Source: Xestospongia bergquistia
Taxonomy: Eukaryota > Porifera > Demospongiae > Haplosclerida > Petrosiidae
Direction: 5' to 3'
Assembly: GCA_963965975.1 (NCBI GenBank)
Contig: OZ014415.1
Coordinates: 1,059,001-1,123,000, forward strand
Length of the DNA stretch: 64,000 nucleotides
Positions 10,246-21,529 of the stretch are shown piece by piece (positions within the stretch are counted from its first letter, which is position 1; each line of letters opens with the position of its first letter). Made by a program: the position numbers and the translations under genes. The notes under the pieces are model-generated. The model saw only the letters and a list, made by a program, of their open reading frames with translations. It was not told the origin of the DNA and did no database searches.

Positions 10246-11835
10246 ATGCCTAATTCTTGCTGTATTTGTGGATTAACAAAGGGAAAAGAAAAGGAGATAT
10301 CAATGTTTCGATTTCCTAGTAATGAAACCAAGCGTCAATCATGGCTAGCAGCTTTTAATATGAATCCAAGTGAAATATCTGAGCATTCACGAGTTTGCAG
10401 TAGACACTTCCTTAATGGTGATTCCTCCAATCCTCCTTCATTAAATCTTGGAAGGAAATTTTCATCTCCTAGAAAACTTTCATTAGATCGTGGTAAGAGA
10501 GTTTTGAAACGTTCATCTCGTACACCCACACCTGGTCCAACAAGTAAACAAGGGAAGTTGTCAATGTCTCCAACTGATACCATTTACAATACAAGTACAA
10601 CTGATGATGATACAAATTCATTAACAGCATCAATTGGTGAACCATTAATGAGTGATTATAGTGTACATGAGTTACCAGGCTATGAGAGTGATATGGTCAT
10701 TGATACTGCTCTTAAAACACGTATTGAGTTCCTTGAAGGTGAAACCAAATATTTGAGATCAGAGTTAACTAGTAAGAGATCATTTTTTTTTAGAATTGAG
10801 AATATTTCTTCAAACGACAAACTTGTTCGATTTTACACTGGTTTTGAGTCATACGAAGTATTTATGTTATTCACAGAGTTTTTAGGACCAGCAATGTATA
10901 ATCTAAATTATTGGGGTGAGTCTGAAAAGAAAACTTCACGTCGATGTAAAAAGAAAACACTAGATCCTCTGAATCAGTTATTTTTAACTCTTGTTAAGTT
11001 AAGGTTAAATCTCAAGACAGTGGATTTAGCATTCAGATTTGGTATATCAACTGGACTAGTGTCAAAGTACATCACAACATGGGTATGCTTTCTATACAAA
11101 CATTTACAAGAAATAAATTGGACTCCTACAATTGATCAAGTTTTTGGAACACTTCCCATAGCATTTAAAGAAAAGTATTCATCTACTTATTGTATTATTG
11201 ATGCTAGTGAAGTTTTCATCGAAACACCATCAGACCTTTTTATGCAATCAAGTACCTGGAGCAACTACAAGCATCATAATACAGCTAAGTTTCTTGTTGG
11301 TTGTACACCCAATGGTGTGATCTTTTTTATTTCACCACTATATGTTGGATCAGTTTCTGATGTGGAACTGACAAAAGTCTCTGGATTTTTGAATTTACTT
11401 GATAACAAAAAAGGCGTATCAGTAATGGCTGATCGTGGTTTCACCATTCAACATTTACTTAAAGAAAAAGGTGTTTTGTTAAATATCCCACCATTTTTGG
11501 AAGGTAGGAAACAATTACCAGCCAATGAAATTAAAGAAGGCCGTCAGATTGCTTCTTTGCGTATCCATATAGAAAGAGCTATTGGTCGTATTAAGAATTA
11601 CAGAATACTTAATGGTACATTTCCTCTCACCATGATTCGTCTAGCAAATCAGATTGTTTCTATTTGTGGATGGCTAACAAATTTTCAAACAGCTTTGATT
11701 CCATCTTCACAGCTTAACAGTGATGACAATGACGATATTGATGATGTCGAAGATTATTTTAAATCAGTTTTAGAGAGTGATTCTGATAGTAGTTATAATG
11801 CTGACACTGAACTGACAGATGATGATGATTACTAG
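10246..11835 (+). CDS. THAP-domain DDE transposase
   Basis: One uninterrupted frame of 529 residues starts at ATG 10246, about 70 bases inside the left inverted repeat. Residues 1-75 form a THAP zinc finger: C5-x2-C8, W33 and C51-x2-H54. A low-complexity linker follows. Residues ~238-290 are a helix-turn-helix of the type paired with DDE_Tnp_4 transposases. Residues ~315-455 carry the catalytic core, with D319 (IIDASE), D396 (MADRGF) and E443 (IHIERAIGR), so the DDE triad is present. The tail is acidic. It should bind the element ends and cut and paste them. No break is visible. Confidence 0.93.
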   Translation: MPNSCCICGLTKGKEKEISMFRFPSNETKRQSWLAAFNMNPSEISEHSRVCSRHFLNGDSSNPPSLNLGRKFSSPRKLSLDRGKRVLKRSSRTPTPGPTSKQGKLSMSPTDTIYNTSTTDDDTNSLTASIGEPLMSDYSVHELPGYESDMVIDTALKTRIEFLEGETKYLRSELTSKRSFFFRIENISSNDKLVRFYTGFESYEVFMLFTEFLGPAMYNLNYWGESEKKTSRRCKKKTLDPLNQLFLTLVKLRLNLKTVDLAFRFGISTGLVSKYITTWVCFLYKHLQEINWTPTIDQVFGTLPIAFKEKYSSTYCIIDASEVFIETPSDLFMQSSTWSNYKHHNTAKFLVGCTPNGVIFFISPLYVGSVSDVELTKVSGFLNLLDNKKGVSVMADRGFTIQHLLKEKGVLLNIPPFLEGRKQLPANEIKEGRQIASLRIHIERAIGRIKNYRILNGTFPLTMIRLANQIVSICGWLTNFQTALIPSSQLNSDDNDDIDDVEDYFKSVLESDSDSSYNADTELTDDDDY

Positions 11836-11871
11836 TTTATTGTCTAATAATAAATTAATTAATTATAATTA

Positions 11872-13830
11872 TTAATCTGACAAATTTCGTACATTCATTC
11901 CTAGAACATGCACAGGACAAATAACTTCAGGAGCAAAGCAGTTATCAAAAAATTCAACAAGTTTAGGTAGAAGATCTTTATCCCAAAAATCCTGATCAAA
12001 ATCAATACGTTCAACATTAATACCCTTTTCGGTATAAATGATGAAGTCACACCATTTTCTTCCTGTTATAGCCATCTGCCCTTGGACTTGAGCATAGTAT
12101 GGATGTGCACGTTTTAATCTAAGTCTTTCTTGACCATCACTGTCCGTTTCAAGTTCACAGAAAAAATTTCCTGCTTTACAAGCTTCAACTGGAGTGAGAT
12201 GAGAAAAAGAATACGGGCATTTAACTTCCGCTAAACCAAATGAGTCCTTGCATGAGGGATCATGAACAACTGCATCAGGTGATGCACCTAAAAATTGATG
12301 TTCCTTACAGATAACAAAGCCACATCTTGAACTTTTTAAATCAATATGACCATGCAAGTGCTGGTATTCACAATATTTTTGAAGAGCAACACCTTCATTC
12401 TTTATTCCCCAACATGTAGCTTTTGAAGAAAATGATTTTGGATTAAGAATTCTCAGTACTAATGAATGAGGTGAAGTAGATGGACGTCTACGATAAATTT
12501 CTCCAAAGTGTGAGGCTGTGAGGCGAAAGCGCCTAACAGAAAACCACAAAGAAGAGTGACTCTGGTCACGAGTACTTTGTTCAATTTCCCCCATCTGCTG
12601 TTCTGATATTTGTAAACTTTTCTTCAACTCTTCTACACTAAACTGCAACTGACTTTTACTAGGAAGTACAGGAGGCAAAGAATTATCACTACTTGTAGAC
12701 CAGCACCTACATTCACTGTCTAGTAATAAAGACACACCCAAACCTTTTCCTTTGACTTTCCTAAGAAATGTTTCCAGTAGTTCATTGGCAGTGCCACGAA
12801 ACTGAACTGGACGAGGGTCAAATTCAGAAAGGTTTTCAATACTGTGTTGTCGCCTACGACCATAAGTGTGCTTTTCAAAAGTTCCTTCACTGATCTTTAA
12901 ATTGCTTTCTTTGCGTTTTGAAGGTTTTTTCCATTTACATTCATATGATGTAATAGGCAATATATCACATTCGGTTTCTTCTGAAGAATTACTTGCTTGA
13001 AAGCTACATGGTGACAAGGCAACTAAAGCGTGTAATAGTCCTGACACATGGACACAACATGACGATTTTCTATAAACATAAAATCAGCATGTGTTACTAT
13101 ATGCTACAGTAAAACATACCCAGCAGCACATCCACAGCTTGCGACTTCAATTTTACCCAATCCAGCATTGTTACGAAGAAGGATATAAACATCATACAAA
13201 CCTTGCTTCATTGAAGGAGTCATTTTGCACCTTATATGACAAAACAATGGATGACAGCCATTAAGTTCTAGATGTGTTAGCCGACCAGATGACCATAAAG
13301 TATATCCGCGCTGAAGAGATCTAAATGCTCCATCCTTCCCTATATGCTCAGCACCACTGGCGAGGTAAGTGTACATGAGACCTGAAACATGTATTAAATC
13401 ACTGTTTAGAATGTCATAATGGTATTTACCATGAGTTATTGTAGGATTCTTTTTGCCATGTCTTTATGGTTCATTTCATTGATGACTTCCCATCCACTTA
13501 ATGGTACACTACTAGGTATTTCATCACCACCATCAATTGCAAGTAACTGCTTTTTTCGATACAAGTATGACCCATCCACATCAACTACCTTTACATTATT
13601 CTTTTTAGCGTCTCTAATCCTACATGTCATTTAAATAAATAAAATTAATATATGTCATGTTCAGTGGGTAGGACTGAGGCTTACTTTTCAATAACCTGAG
13701 ACTTTTTTAGAGAACTAGATATTTGTATACCATGGCAAAGAAGCCACCATCGAAGTGCTGGCAAGGTATGCTGCTCTAATGGCTCTTTTAGAGCAGCACC
13801 AGCAATATCTTCCTCAGTAAGCTCAGTCAT
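11872..13830 (-). pseudogene. SAP-SWIM-YqaJ nuclease-like gene of the transposon (one apparent frame break)
   Basis: Four exons are readable: 13830-13685, 13619-13430, 13381-13120 and 13069-11872, all with GT/AG borders. Exon 1 encodes a SAP-like helix pair (LPALRWWLLCHG). The exon 3/4 junction makes a SWIM-type zinc motif, C-G-C then CCVH. Exon 4 holds the YqaJ/lambda-exonuclease fold signals: LTASHFG, GIKNE, GASPDA, AEVKCP and YYAQVQGQM. The exon lengths sum to 1,796, one short of a multiple of three. The break is in an A run in exon 2, after which the frame leading to exon 3 is open. So it is a single recent frameshift or an assembly error. Its precise part in transposition is unknown; it is the usual partner protein in this superfamily. 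Confidence 0.85.
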
Positions 13831-13844
13831 TCAACAAACACTGC

Positions 13845-14126
13845 CAAACAGGAAGTAAAATTGTCTCTTTTTTCCAAAAAAATCACGACAAAATCTTCTT
13901 ATGAAAAGCACGCTGTTGTAAAGCCCAATTTTCGATCTTTTAATTGATATTTTTAAAATAAGAATAAACGGTACAGGCGGGAAACAGTTGAAGTTCAAAA
14001 TTGATGTGGTTTTCCATTCACTTCTACAGTAAACCACCACAAAATGGCGCAAGAATGCACCCCGGAAATGACGTCACAGCTCATTACCTGAGAGCCTACA
14101 TTCCATCGCTTTACATGAAAAGGCCT
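13845..14126 (-). repeat. Right terminal inverted repeat
   Basis: Reverse-complement partner of 9893-10174. The start codon of the YqaJ-type gene (13830) lies just inside it, so this repeat probably carries that gene's promoter. Confidence 0.93.
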
Positions 14127-14128
14127 AT

Positions 14129-14624
14129 TAAAACTATAAAGTTATTATACTTAATAACAAAATAATATAGCTAATACAAATAATTAAAGATATAATCATT
14201 ACCTATTATTACTAGTTATTAAAGGGGAGAGACTTAGATAGAAGTAAGATATACTTGACAAGACTTTATCTTCATGTCTATTCTCACATCTGATCTAGCA
14301 GAACTAAATCAAAAAGATTAATTGACATTATATCTTTTTATTAATTTTTTCTATTTACTTATAAAACCAAAATTCCCGTATCTCCCTTCCCCAAAACCCA
14401 GAAATTGTAACTCACTGTTGAACTGTGACTCGTGACAATATGATATAAAAACTTTTGAGTGGCTATCCAGCAAAATTTGGCAGTGTGTAGCACTTAAACA
14501 TAATCAGGCACACATGGAAAAGTAATACTGACCCTTTGCTTTGTCCCTACACTTTAATCATAAATGTTTGCAACCCAAATGAAGATATCATTATTCAACT
14601 CAATGAAGTTAAATACCACATCTT
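14129..14624. other. Spacer between transposon and receptor copy 5
   Basis: It is the right-hand continuation of the receptor 3' flank split by the transposon, and resembles 18010-18300 and 6200-6700. No gene is seen. Confidence 0.5.
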
Positions 14625-14860
14625 TAAAATTTTACCTTCATTTTTTCAATCTATCCAAGAACACAACTAATACAATAGTAAGAGCAACACAAAATATAAC
14701 TAACAGTTCTACTTCAGCTATCAGATAGCATCACCTGTGCAGCAGGACTATATATGTTATTTCATAAGTGCTAATAAGGAGGCGAAGTATTGAGAATGAG
14801 GATGACCCTGTAAATGAGACAGCATGGTATGGCTATATTAACTCTGTTAAAGTGCTGCTA
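14625..14860 (-). pseudogene. Relic of the small membrane-protein gene, copy c
   Basis: The + strand from TTTTACCTTCATTTTTTCAA through GAGGCGAAGTATTGAG aligns with 18593-18900, the last exon of the minus-strand gene. A large internal deletion and many substitutions remove any frame. It sits about 90 bases before the receptor start at 14946. Confidence 0.65.
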
Positions 14861-14945
14861 ATTTCCCATATTGCAACACACCTTTGCCACTCCTGTTTTT
14901 GAGAGAGGGGCTGGAAACGGCGCCACGTGGGAAGGTTGAACAATC

Positions 14946-17702
14946 ATGTCCAGTATCTTATTTTATGTTACAGTTAGTGTACTTATGTCATTGCTGGTCA
15001 GGTCTAATGATGTTAATCCTCCTCCATTACCTCACATTGGTAAGTTATCTATAGGTACATTAACTAATTGTTATATAATACAGGAGTCCAATTGTATGGA
15101 GGATACCATAATATGACCTATTCAAATAACTCAATGATTCCTGCAAATTATTTCTATCGTGATGATCCAAACAATGATGGATTAAATGATGGCTTGTGGT
15201 GTCAAAGTGCTAGAAATGAGCCTAATATTGGAGCATGGTATTATCCTAATGGTAGTCAAGTGTCTACAGTAGATGACTCATCACCATTACATTCTGTGCA
15301 TACGTCAGGACAGATTGGACTATATCGTGACTATGGGATAAATACCTATGAGGGTATTTATACATGTATTATACCAGATGAACATAATGTAAATCAAACA
15401 TTGATGGTATTGCTATACAAGCAGTATACTTACAAAATGAATAGTGAGTTAAATTGTATTAATAATTAATAATAGTTTTATTAATGTGTTCAGGAGGACC
15501 TAGGATCATTGAAACTACATTCAACTCATTATTATCTACCAGAGATAATCCAGCATTCCTGATATCTTTTAATGTTACAGATGGAACAGCAACATATATC
15601 AATTGTACATTAAATGATACTTTGATCTATCCCAATATTACACAGACTATTCTATCATATCAACTACCAACTAAAATTTTAGTAAAGCTTCTATTTCAAT
15701 CAAGATATGAAGGATGGTACAATTGTTCTGTGTCTAACTCCAGAGTTAAGGATGAATACTGCAATAATATAAGTCAAGCATATCCTGCTCATACTAACAT
15801 ATATGTTAAAGGTATGTATAAAATAATGCATAATAATTAAAACCTGTCAATCACTACATGGGCTTAGTTTATAGTACTTGCCTTGTATGTGTATTTTTTT
15901 GTCTGGTCCTAAAGCACAGGCAATAGCTATTATCCTGAAAGCAATTTTTGTTTAACGTCTGAATTGTGAGTTATTTTCGGTTGCAAATGAAAGTGAGTCA
16001 AGTGGCTTAAAATTATCAAACAGGCTCTTAAAAATCTATTAATTCACTAAACTATTGTCACTTGCCATCTGTGGTATAGCTTCTAACATAAATTTCATAT
16101 TTTTATAGATATTATGATGTTGCATCAGGTTGAAATAACCTTTGTTGCTGAATAAAATATCAAGCTAACTAACATTACAGTATTATATTTTAGCTATGAC
16201 AAGGGTTCTGCCACTGTATTGTTTCATTACAATTTTATTAGTTGCTAGGAAACCAGTTAATGTCACAGCTAAGTGGATAGGTCCCTCTGGTGTTCTAGTC
16301 ACATGGTCTTCACCAGTTGATAATGATCCATTAATAGCTGGTTATGAGGTCTTCTATGGTGTTAGTAATTGTGATTGTAAAACATTCAGTGTAGGAGTGA
16401 CCAATGATACTTTTCTGATCATCAGTGGCTTATGTAATGTTCAAAACTACAGTTTCTTTGTAATAGCATATTCAAATGAGGAACACACACTTCCAAGTGA
16501 ATGGAGTGATATTATAACATTACTTACATGTAAGCTATCAAATTGTTTTTTTATACTTTTAAAACTCCTTCCTTTTATTTTCTATCCAAGTCAATGAAGT
16601 GATACCATCATCAGTTAATAGAGTAGAATTGTCATCATCATCTATTGACATCAGCAGAGCAATATCATCATTAGCCAATGTAATAACATCATCAATGAAT
16701 GAAGTAACAACTCTCTCAGTCAATGAAGTAACAACTCTTTCAGTCAATGAAGCAACAATAACAATAAAACCAAGTTCTCAATCAAGCAACTTTATTTGTG
16801 ATCAAGTGTCATTATTATTGTCAATTGGTGTGGGATTTCTACTTTTCACTAACCTTATCACTATCACTCTATTTATTATAAGCTGTTTGTGGTTTATAAG
16901 ATCTAAAAGAAGACATGAAAAACTGTAAGTGTTAATTTTCAATTCTTACATATTTAGTAATACTATGTATATATGTATTATATATTTTATGGTTAAGAGG
17001 TCTATATGCATTGATATGTATATGCAATGAAGGAATATGTAACAGTTATTGTCCTAGGATTATACCTTTACAAATGGACAGTTTTATGTAATTCTTATAG
17101 ATTGATGAATTCAAATCATGATATATCTAATACATTTTATCATGAGATTCATATTAACCTGCCACTGTTGCTCCATAATATACCACATAGGCATCGAGAG
17201 TAAGTCTTAAGTTCTCAAGTATGAAGGTTTATAACATTTATGGACCCATCAATAACGACAGAACTGTTAACGCTTGTCATCAGGTCCATATAAACCTGTT
17301 TTGCTGGTTATGAAGAAAGAAGTAGTTGTTTAAGTTGTCAGCTTCTATATTTTCAAATATTAACTTGCTAGGAGGTCTATAAGGGAGATACACTACTGAC
17401 ACTCAATGATAATGATATCACTGATATATCAATGTATATATAATATATATAGATAAAGATAGATATAATTTATCTTATATTATATATACACAAAATATAT
17501 GTATGCTTTTATATTTTGTAGATTTACTGATGGTACACATAATTTTATTGAATATGATCAACTCGCAACAGTGTATGCTAAAATAGAAGACTTACCACAT
17601 CACCAATTATCTACTCCTCCTTCCATATTATCACTAAGTCCTCAATCACCACTTTCCCAAGAGGAGAAAGCCAGTGCTCTTATATACGAAACTATTATGT
17701 AG
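14946..17702 (+). CDS. Ig-Ig-FN3 single-pass receptor with ITIM/ITSM/ITIM tail (copy 5)
   Basis: Six exons: 14946-15039, 15084-15443, 15494-15811, 16242-16529, 16591-16924 and 17522-17702. They join in frame to 524 residues. Signal peptide ~1-22; Ig-like 1 ~32-151; Ig-like 2 ~152-257; FN3 ~258-353; Ser/Thr stalk with two to three copies of the eight-residue repeat; membrane helix ~420-450; RSKRRHEK stop-transfer. The tail carries three spaced tyrosine motifs: IEYDQL (Y476, ITIM type), TVYAKI (Y483, ITSM type) and LIYETI (Y520, ITIM type). This is the most complete member here. By analogy with vertebrate SLAM/SIRP-type and cnidarian Alr-type proteins it could recruit SH2 phosphatases or adaptors. 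That role is inferred from motifs and is not homology to those proteins. Confidence 0.88.
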
Positions 17703-18596
17703 AGGATTACATCTCTATTAGTAAACAATGTATTATATACAATACCAAAACAATATATATAATACTACTTGTATATTTTGTATAATACAAATATGAACTT
17801 TCCCCCCTTCATCACAAATACATTCATTACCTGAACTGTGTACACCTGGTATATTGACCATATATGGTATTACATGTGTGGTTTATTAATTATTAATTAA
17901 TTAACTATTAGAAATTATTAACAAATCAGTGATTAAAATACATACAGAAAAAAATCAATTATAATATTATACAAAATTTGTAACTAACATAAAGTAATAT
18001 ATTTTAATTAAAAAAATAAACTTCCTACTTATTAAAAAAATAATATATAATGAATTAACTAAAGATATTTCAAATAATCATTACATATTATTACTAGTTA
18101 TTAAAGGGAGAGACTCTTAGATAGTAACATATGCTTGACAAGACTGCATCTTCATATCCATCTTCACATCTGATCTAGTAGAACTAAATCAAATAGATTA
18201 ATTTATTTATATATCTAATTAACTGACATATCTGTTTATTAATTTTAATTAATTAACTTATTTTCCCATCACTTATAAAACTATTAATAGTTAAACACAA
18301 ATGGATACACAGAATTAACAATGGACAGACAATAGGTATAACAATAACAACTGATTCATAAAATACTTAACTTACTCATGAGATTGTGTTGAATTTAATC
18401 TCTTCCTCATCTGTTGTTGTTTTCTAATGACACGACTAAAAAAGAAGTAAGTATTTAACAACAATAGATAAATATTACACATGTATAATAACAATAATAA
18501 GAAAGGAATTGCCCAGTTATGACAATTTCAAAATTCCATACCCTCTTTCCAAAATAATCTAGACCATAAAATTTTGAATGGCTATTCAGTAAAATT
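17703..18596. other. 3' flank of receptor copy 5 and boundary repeat
   Basis: It contains the usual 3'-flank motifs, the boundary repeat (about 17855-17935) and the sequence at 17985-18020 that represents the unoccupied form of the transposon insertion site. No gene is seen between here and the convergent gene end at 18597. Confidence 0.6.
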
Positions 18597-19106
18597 TTAC
18601 CTTTGCTTTTTCAATTTACTGGAGAACACAGCTAATACAATTGCAAGCACTACACAGAATACAATTATCAATATAACAAACTCAGCTATTAGTGAACCAA
18701 CTAGTACTGTGACACTAAATGTGTCATCTTTCTCTTCACCACAAGCAGGATCTGTGGATGATGCTGGATACACTGGACATGTAGAGTCAACTGTAAAAAC
18801 TGCTAGACCGTTGGTGACAGCTGAGCCTTGATTGACCCAGTCTTCTACATAGTATGCTAGTGAGGAGGCAGAGTACTGGGCATGGCTAGTGACAATGGCC
18901 CTGTAAGTGGGATAGTATGGTACTGCTGTATTGCAAAGAATTGTAGCAGAGGTGAGTTGAGAAGAATTAAAGTTACAGTAACATCGTGAGTTGATGCCAT
19001 TGATAATGGATCGTTCCATGTAATCTTTTATTTCATTCTCTGTAGATTTCTATGTATAAGTATATATATAGAGGGAGAGAAAGAGAGGGAGAGAGAGAGA
19101 GAAAGA

Positions 19107-19161
<55 letters not shown>

Positions 19162-21216
19162 ATACAAAACATGGAGAAGTGTTATCATTCTTAGTGTTGA
19201 ACTTATCTAAACAAGAATGTGTAGTATGTCAACAGACATCAAGTAATACAAGTATGTACTACAACTACAATAAACCAAACACATGATTAACACATGGAGA
19301 ATTAAAATAATTGACTAAATATGTAAGACTATGCAGTCCCTGGAATGGCTATAAACTCAGTCCCTGTAGTTAGTATATGTTGTAAAGAATAGTACAATGT
19401 AACATGTAATTTTGGAGGGAAAAAAATATTAATGGATATTCAATTTAAATTTAATTTATTCAATTTAAGTAGATCTTGGCAAATGACTTTTCCACCTGTT
19501 CAGAATAATATACAATTCACTAAAAATTGTCCCTACATAGTTAATTAAGTGTTAGAAGACTTCAATAAAGAAAAGGAAGAACCACTAATAAATTAATTTA
19601 ATTAAATAAAAAGAACTATATTTTATAAACATCATCCATTAGTTAGTTAGCTATAACATGTATTAAAATATCTACATAGAAACTGAAACTATTTTAAAAA
19701 TAATCAAATTAATATATTATCTTTATTCCAACTGTTCATAAAAGTTTAATTCATGATTAACTCTTTACTATAAACTATCTATATAATGAAAGGACAATAT
19801 TTCCTCTACATTCATCATGAGAACAGAGGTCAATTATTTAACAGACAAGGAAGCAAGGAAACAGGAAACAAGAAAACAAGGAAACAGGAAATAGTTTTTA
19901 AATAATTAATATCATTATATCCTTAATGAGGTAGCATTTAGAGAGGTGGTAATGAAATGTTATATCCTTATAACTAATCCTAATATCTAATTCTAATATC
20001 CTATTACAATATATCCATTGTGCAGATACTCACATTAACTTATGTCTTCATATGAGAATATACCAAATTACCAGGGTTGGGGCTAATTATAATTGTAATC
20101 ATAATTGATTACAATCAATTACATTTTTTGCTGTAATTGTAATTGTAATCAAGTTTCCAGAAACAATATAATCAGTAATTGTAATTATAATCAGACGAAG
20201 TAATTCCTGTAATCACAAGTGATTACAGGAATTACGGTAGCCTTTCCAAGTAACAAGTACATATTGTCTTTGTTAACATCTGCTGATGTATATTTATTAA
20301 ATGATGCATGACAAACATGTGATTAGACTGACTATACCTTGCATATTTGCAGCTGAATATAAAAAGCCTATATATACTGTAATCTGTAATTGTAATCATG
20401 CTTTTTTCCCTATAATTGTAATTATAATCACCTTTTGTAATCTTAATTGTAATCGTAATCATTCTCATGTAATTGACCCCAACCCTACAATTACCAATAC
20501 AAAGCTTGGAGCATCATTTCAAGTGTTTACTAGTACTAACATTACTATTAATACAATTATTATAATCACTATGTGTTAGTATTACTGTAAATGAGTGTAT
20601 AAGAAAATACTATAATAACAATACTACTACTAGAGTAAAAGATGGTAGAACAGGTCAAGCAAAGGATTTGATACACGTTTCACGAAGTGTCTATAGTAAC
20701 CACAGAATGTATTAATGACTTGCTATTTATTTAATGCACAAAATATCCAACAAGAAATTATTATGGAGAATGTATCATCACAGGTGTATTTAACAAATAT
20801 TTTACTTTTTGATCATGAGGTTATACGTACTATTTTACATAAACAGTATTAAATTAAGTATGCCTTTTTAATATTCTCTCATATGAGAGAAAGAAACATC
20901 TAAGCACAGATGTTTAGATGAGAGACAAAATTTATAAAATAGATTTATCTATTAGTATGTAATACTTACAGTCCATGAAGTACAAGGTATAAAAGGACCC
21001 ATTTTGAATTGAACAAGGACACCAGCTATAATAAAATAGAATAGAATAAACTATTTTGAAGTAATCCTCAACACTCTCCAGATAAGTATTGTGATCAAAA
21101 TAAAACTTCAATAAAACAAGTCCCTTTTCATTTATCGTGCCGATGCTCTTACCTGAAACATTTTGAGCGTTACAGCTTATAACAAGTAGAAATAACAAAG
21201 TTAGTGTTTGCAACAT
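18597..21216 (-). CDS. Small single-pass membrane protein, unknown family
   Basis: Three exons: 21216-21153 (signal peptide MLQTLTLLFLLVISCNAQ), 21025-20970 and 19049-18597. They join in frame to 190 residues. The mature part has six or more cysteines and N-x-S/T sites, then a helix of about 27 residues (VTVLVGSLIAEFVILIIVFC and on) and a short basic end, SSKLKKQR. I do not recognise the ectodomain. The 1.9-kb intron holds a GA repeat and a MITE. Three decayed copies of exon 3 lie antisense before receptor units, so this gene was once part of the duplicated unit. Exon 2 is short and its use is the weakest part of the model. Confidence 0.7.
19063..19159. repeat. (GA)n microsatellite
   Basis: A GA-rich run of nearly 100 bases. 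On the minus strand it is a CT tract 15 bases upstream of the acceptor for the exon starting at 19049, so it doubles as a polypyrimidine tract. Confidence 0.9.
20073..20486. mobile_element. MITE-like element built of TAATTGTAATC repeats
   Basis: The ends AGGGTTGGGG and CCCCAACCCT are inverted. The interior is many degenerate copies of TAATTGTAATC in both orientations. Flanks read AAATTACC on the left and ACAATTACC on the right, an imperfect 7-9 bp match suggesting an 8-bp target duplication as in hAT elements. No coding capacity. Confidence 0.65.
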
Positions 21217-21529
21217 CGCTAAAATGGCGGGTGAGTGAGCAAGTGTTTGCTTACTATAGCAAATATCACTATGAGACGACAATACTCTCAACCTTATAGT
21301 TCTTGAAGTGGGAAGACAACAGGTTTCACAGCTAATATCTTGTTGTAGGCTTCATTAACAGAACAAAGAAAAACCACATGTTAGTTTATGAATACTAATG
21401 AATATTTTTGTGATGAGAGTAATAACTATTAATAACTTATAAATTATTCATATTGTGGTTGGAAATTCCATAGAGGATATATCAAGGTAATAAGTTATAA
21501 TTTTAATAAGAGGAGTTCTTAACATTATT

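Larger units (their letters stand above)
9893..14126. mobile_element. ISL2EU-type DNA transposon, 4,234 bp, near-complete
   Basis: Both ends begin AGGCCTTTTCATGTAAAGC in inverted orientation, with inverted repeats of about 282 bp each. AT flanks both ends (9891-9892 and 14127-14128). The receptor 3' flank at 17985-18020 is the matching unoccupied sequence, reading ATTTTAATTAAAA, which fits a 2-bp AT target duplication exactly. It holds two convergent genes: a THAP + DDE transposase and a SAP/SWIM/YqaJ protein. That gene pair and the 2-bp duplication match what I recall of the ISL2EU (IS4EU) superfamily. The two long repeats remain highly similar and the transposase is open, so the insertion looks recent. 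It lies between receptor copies 4 and 5. Confidence 0.9.
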
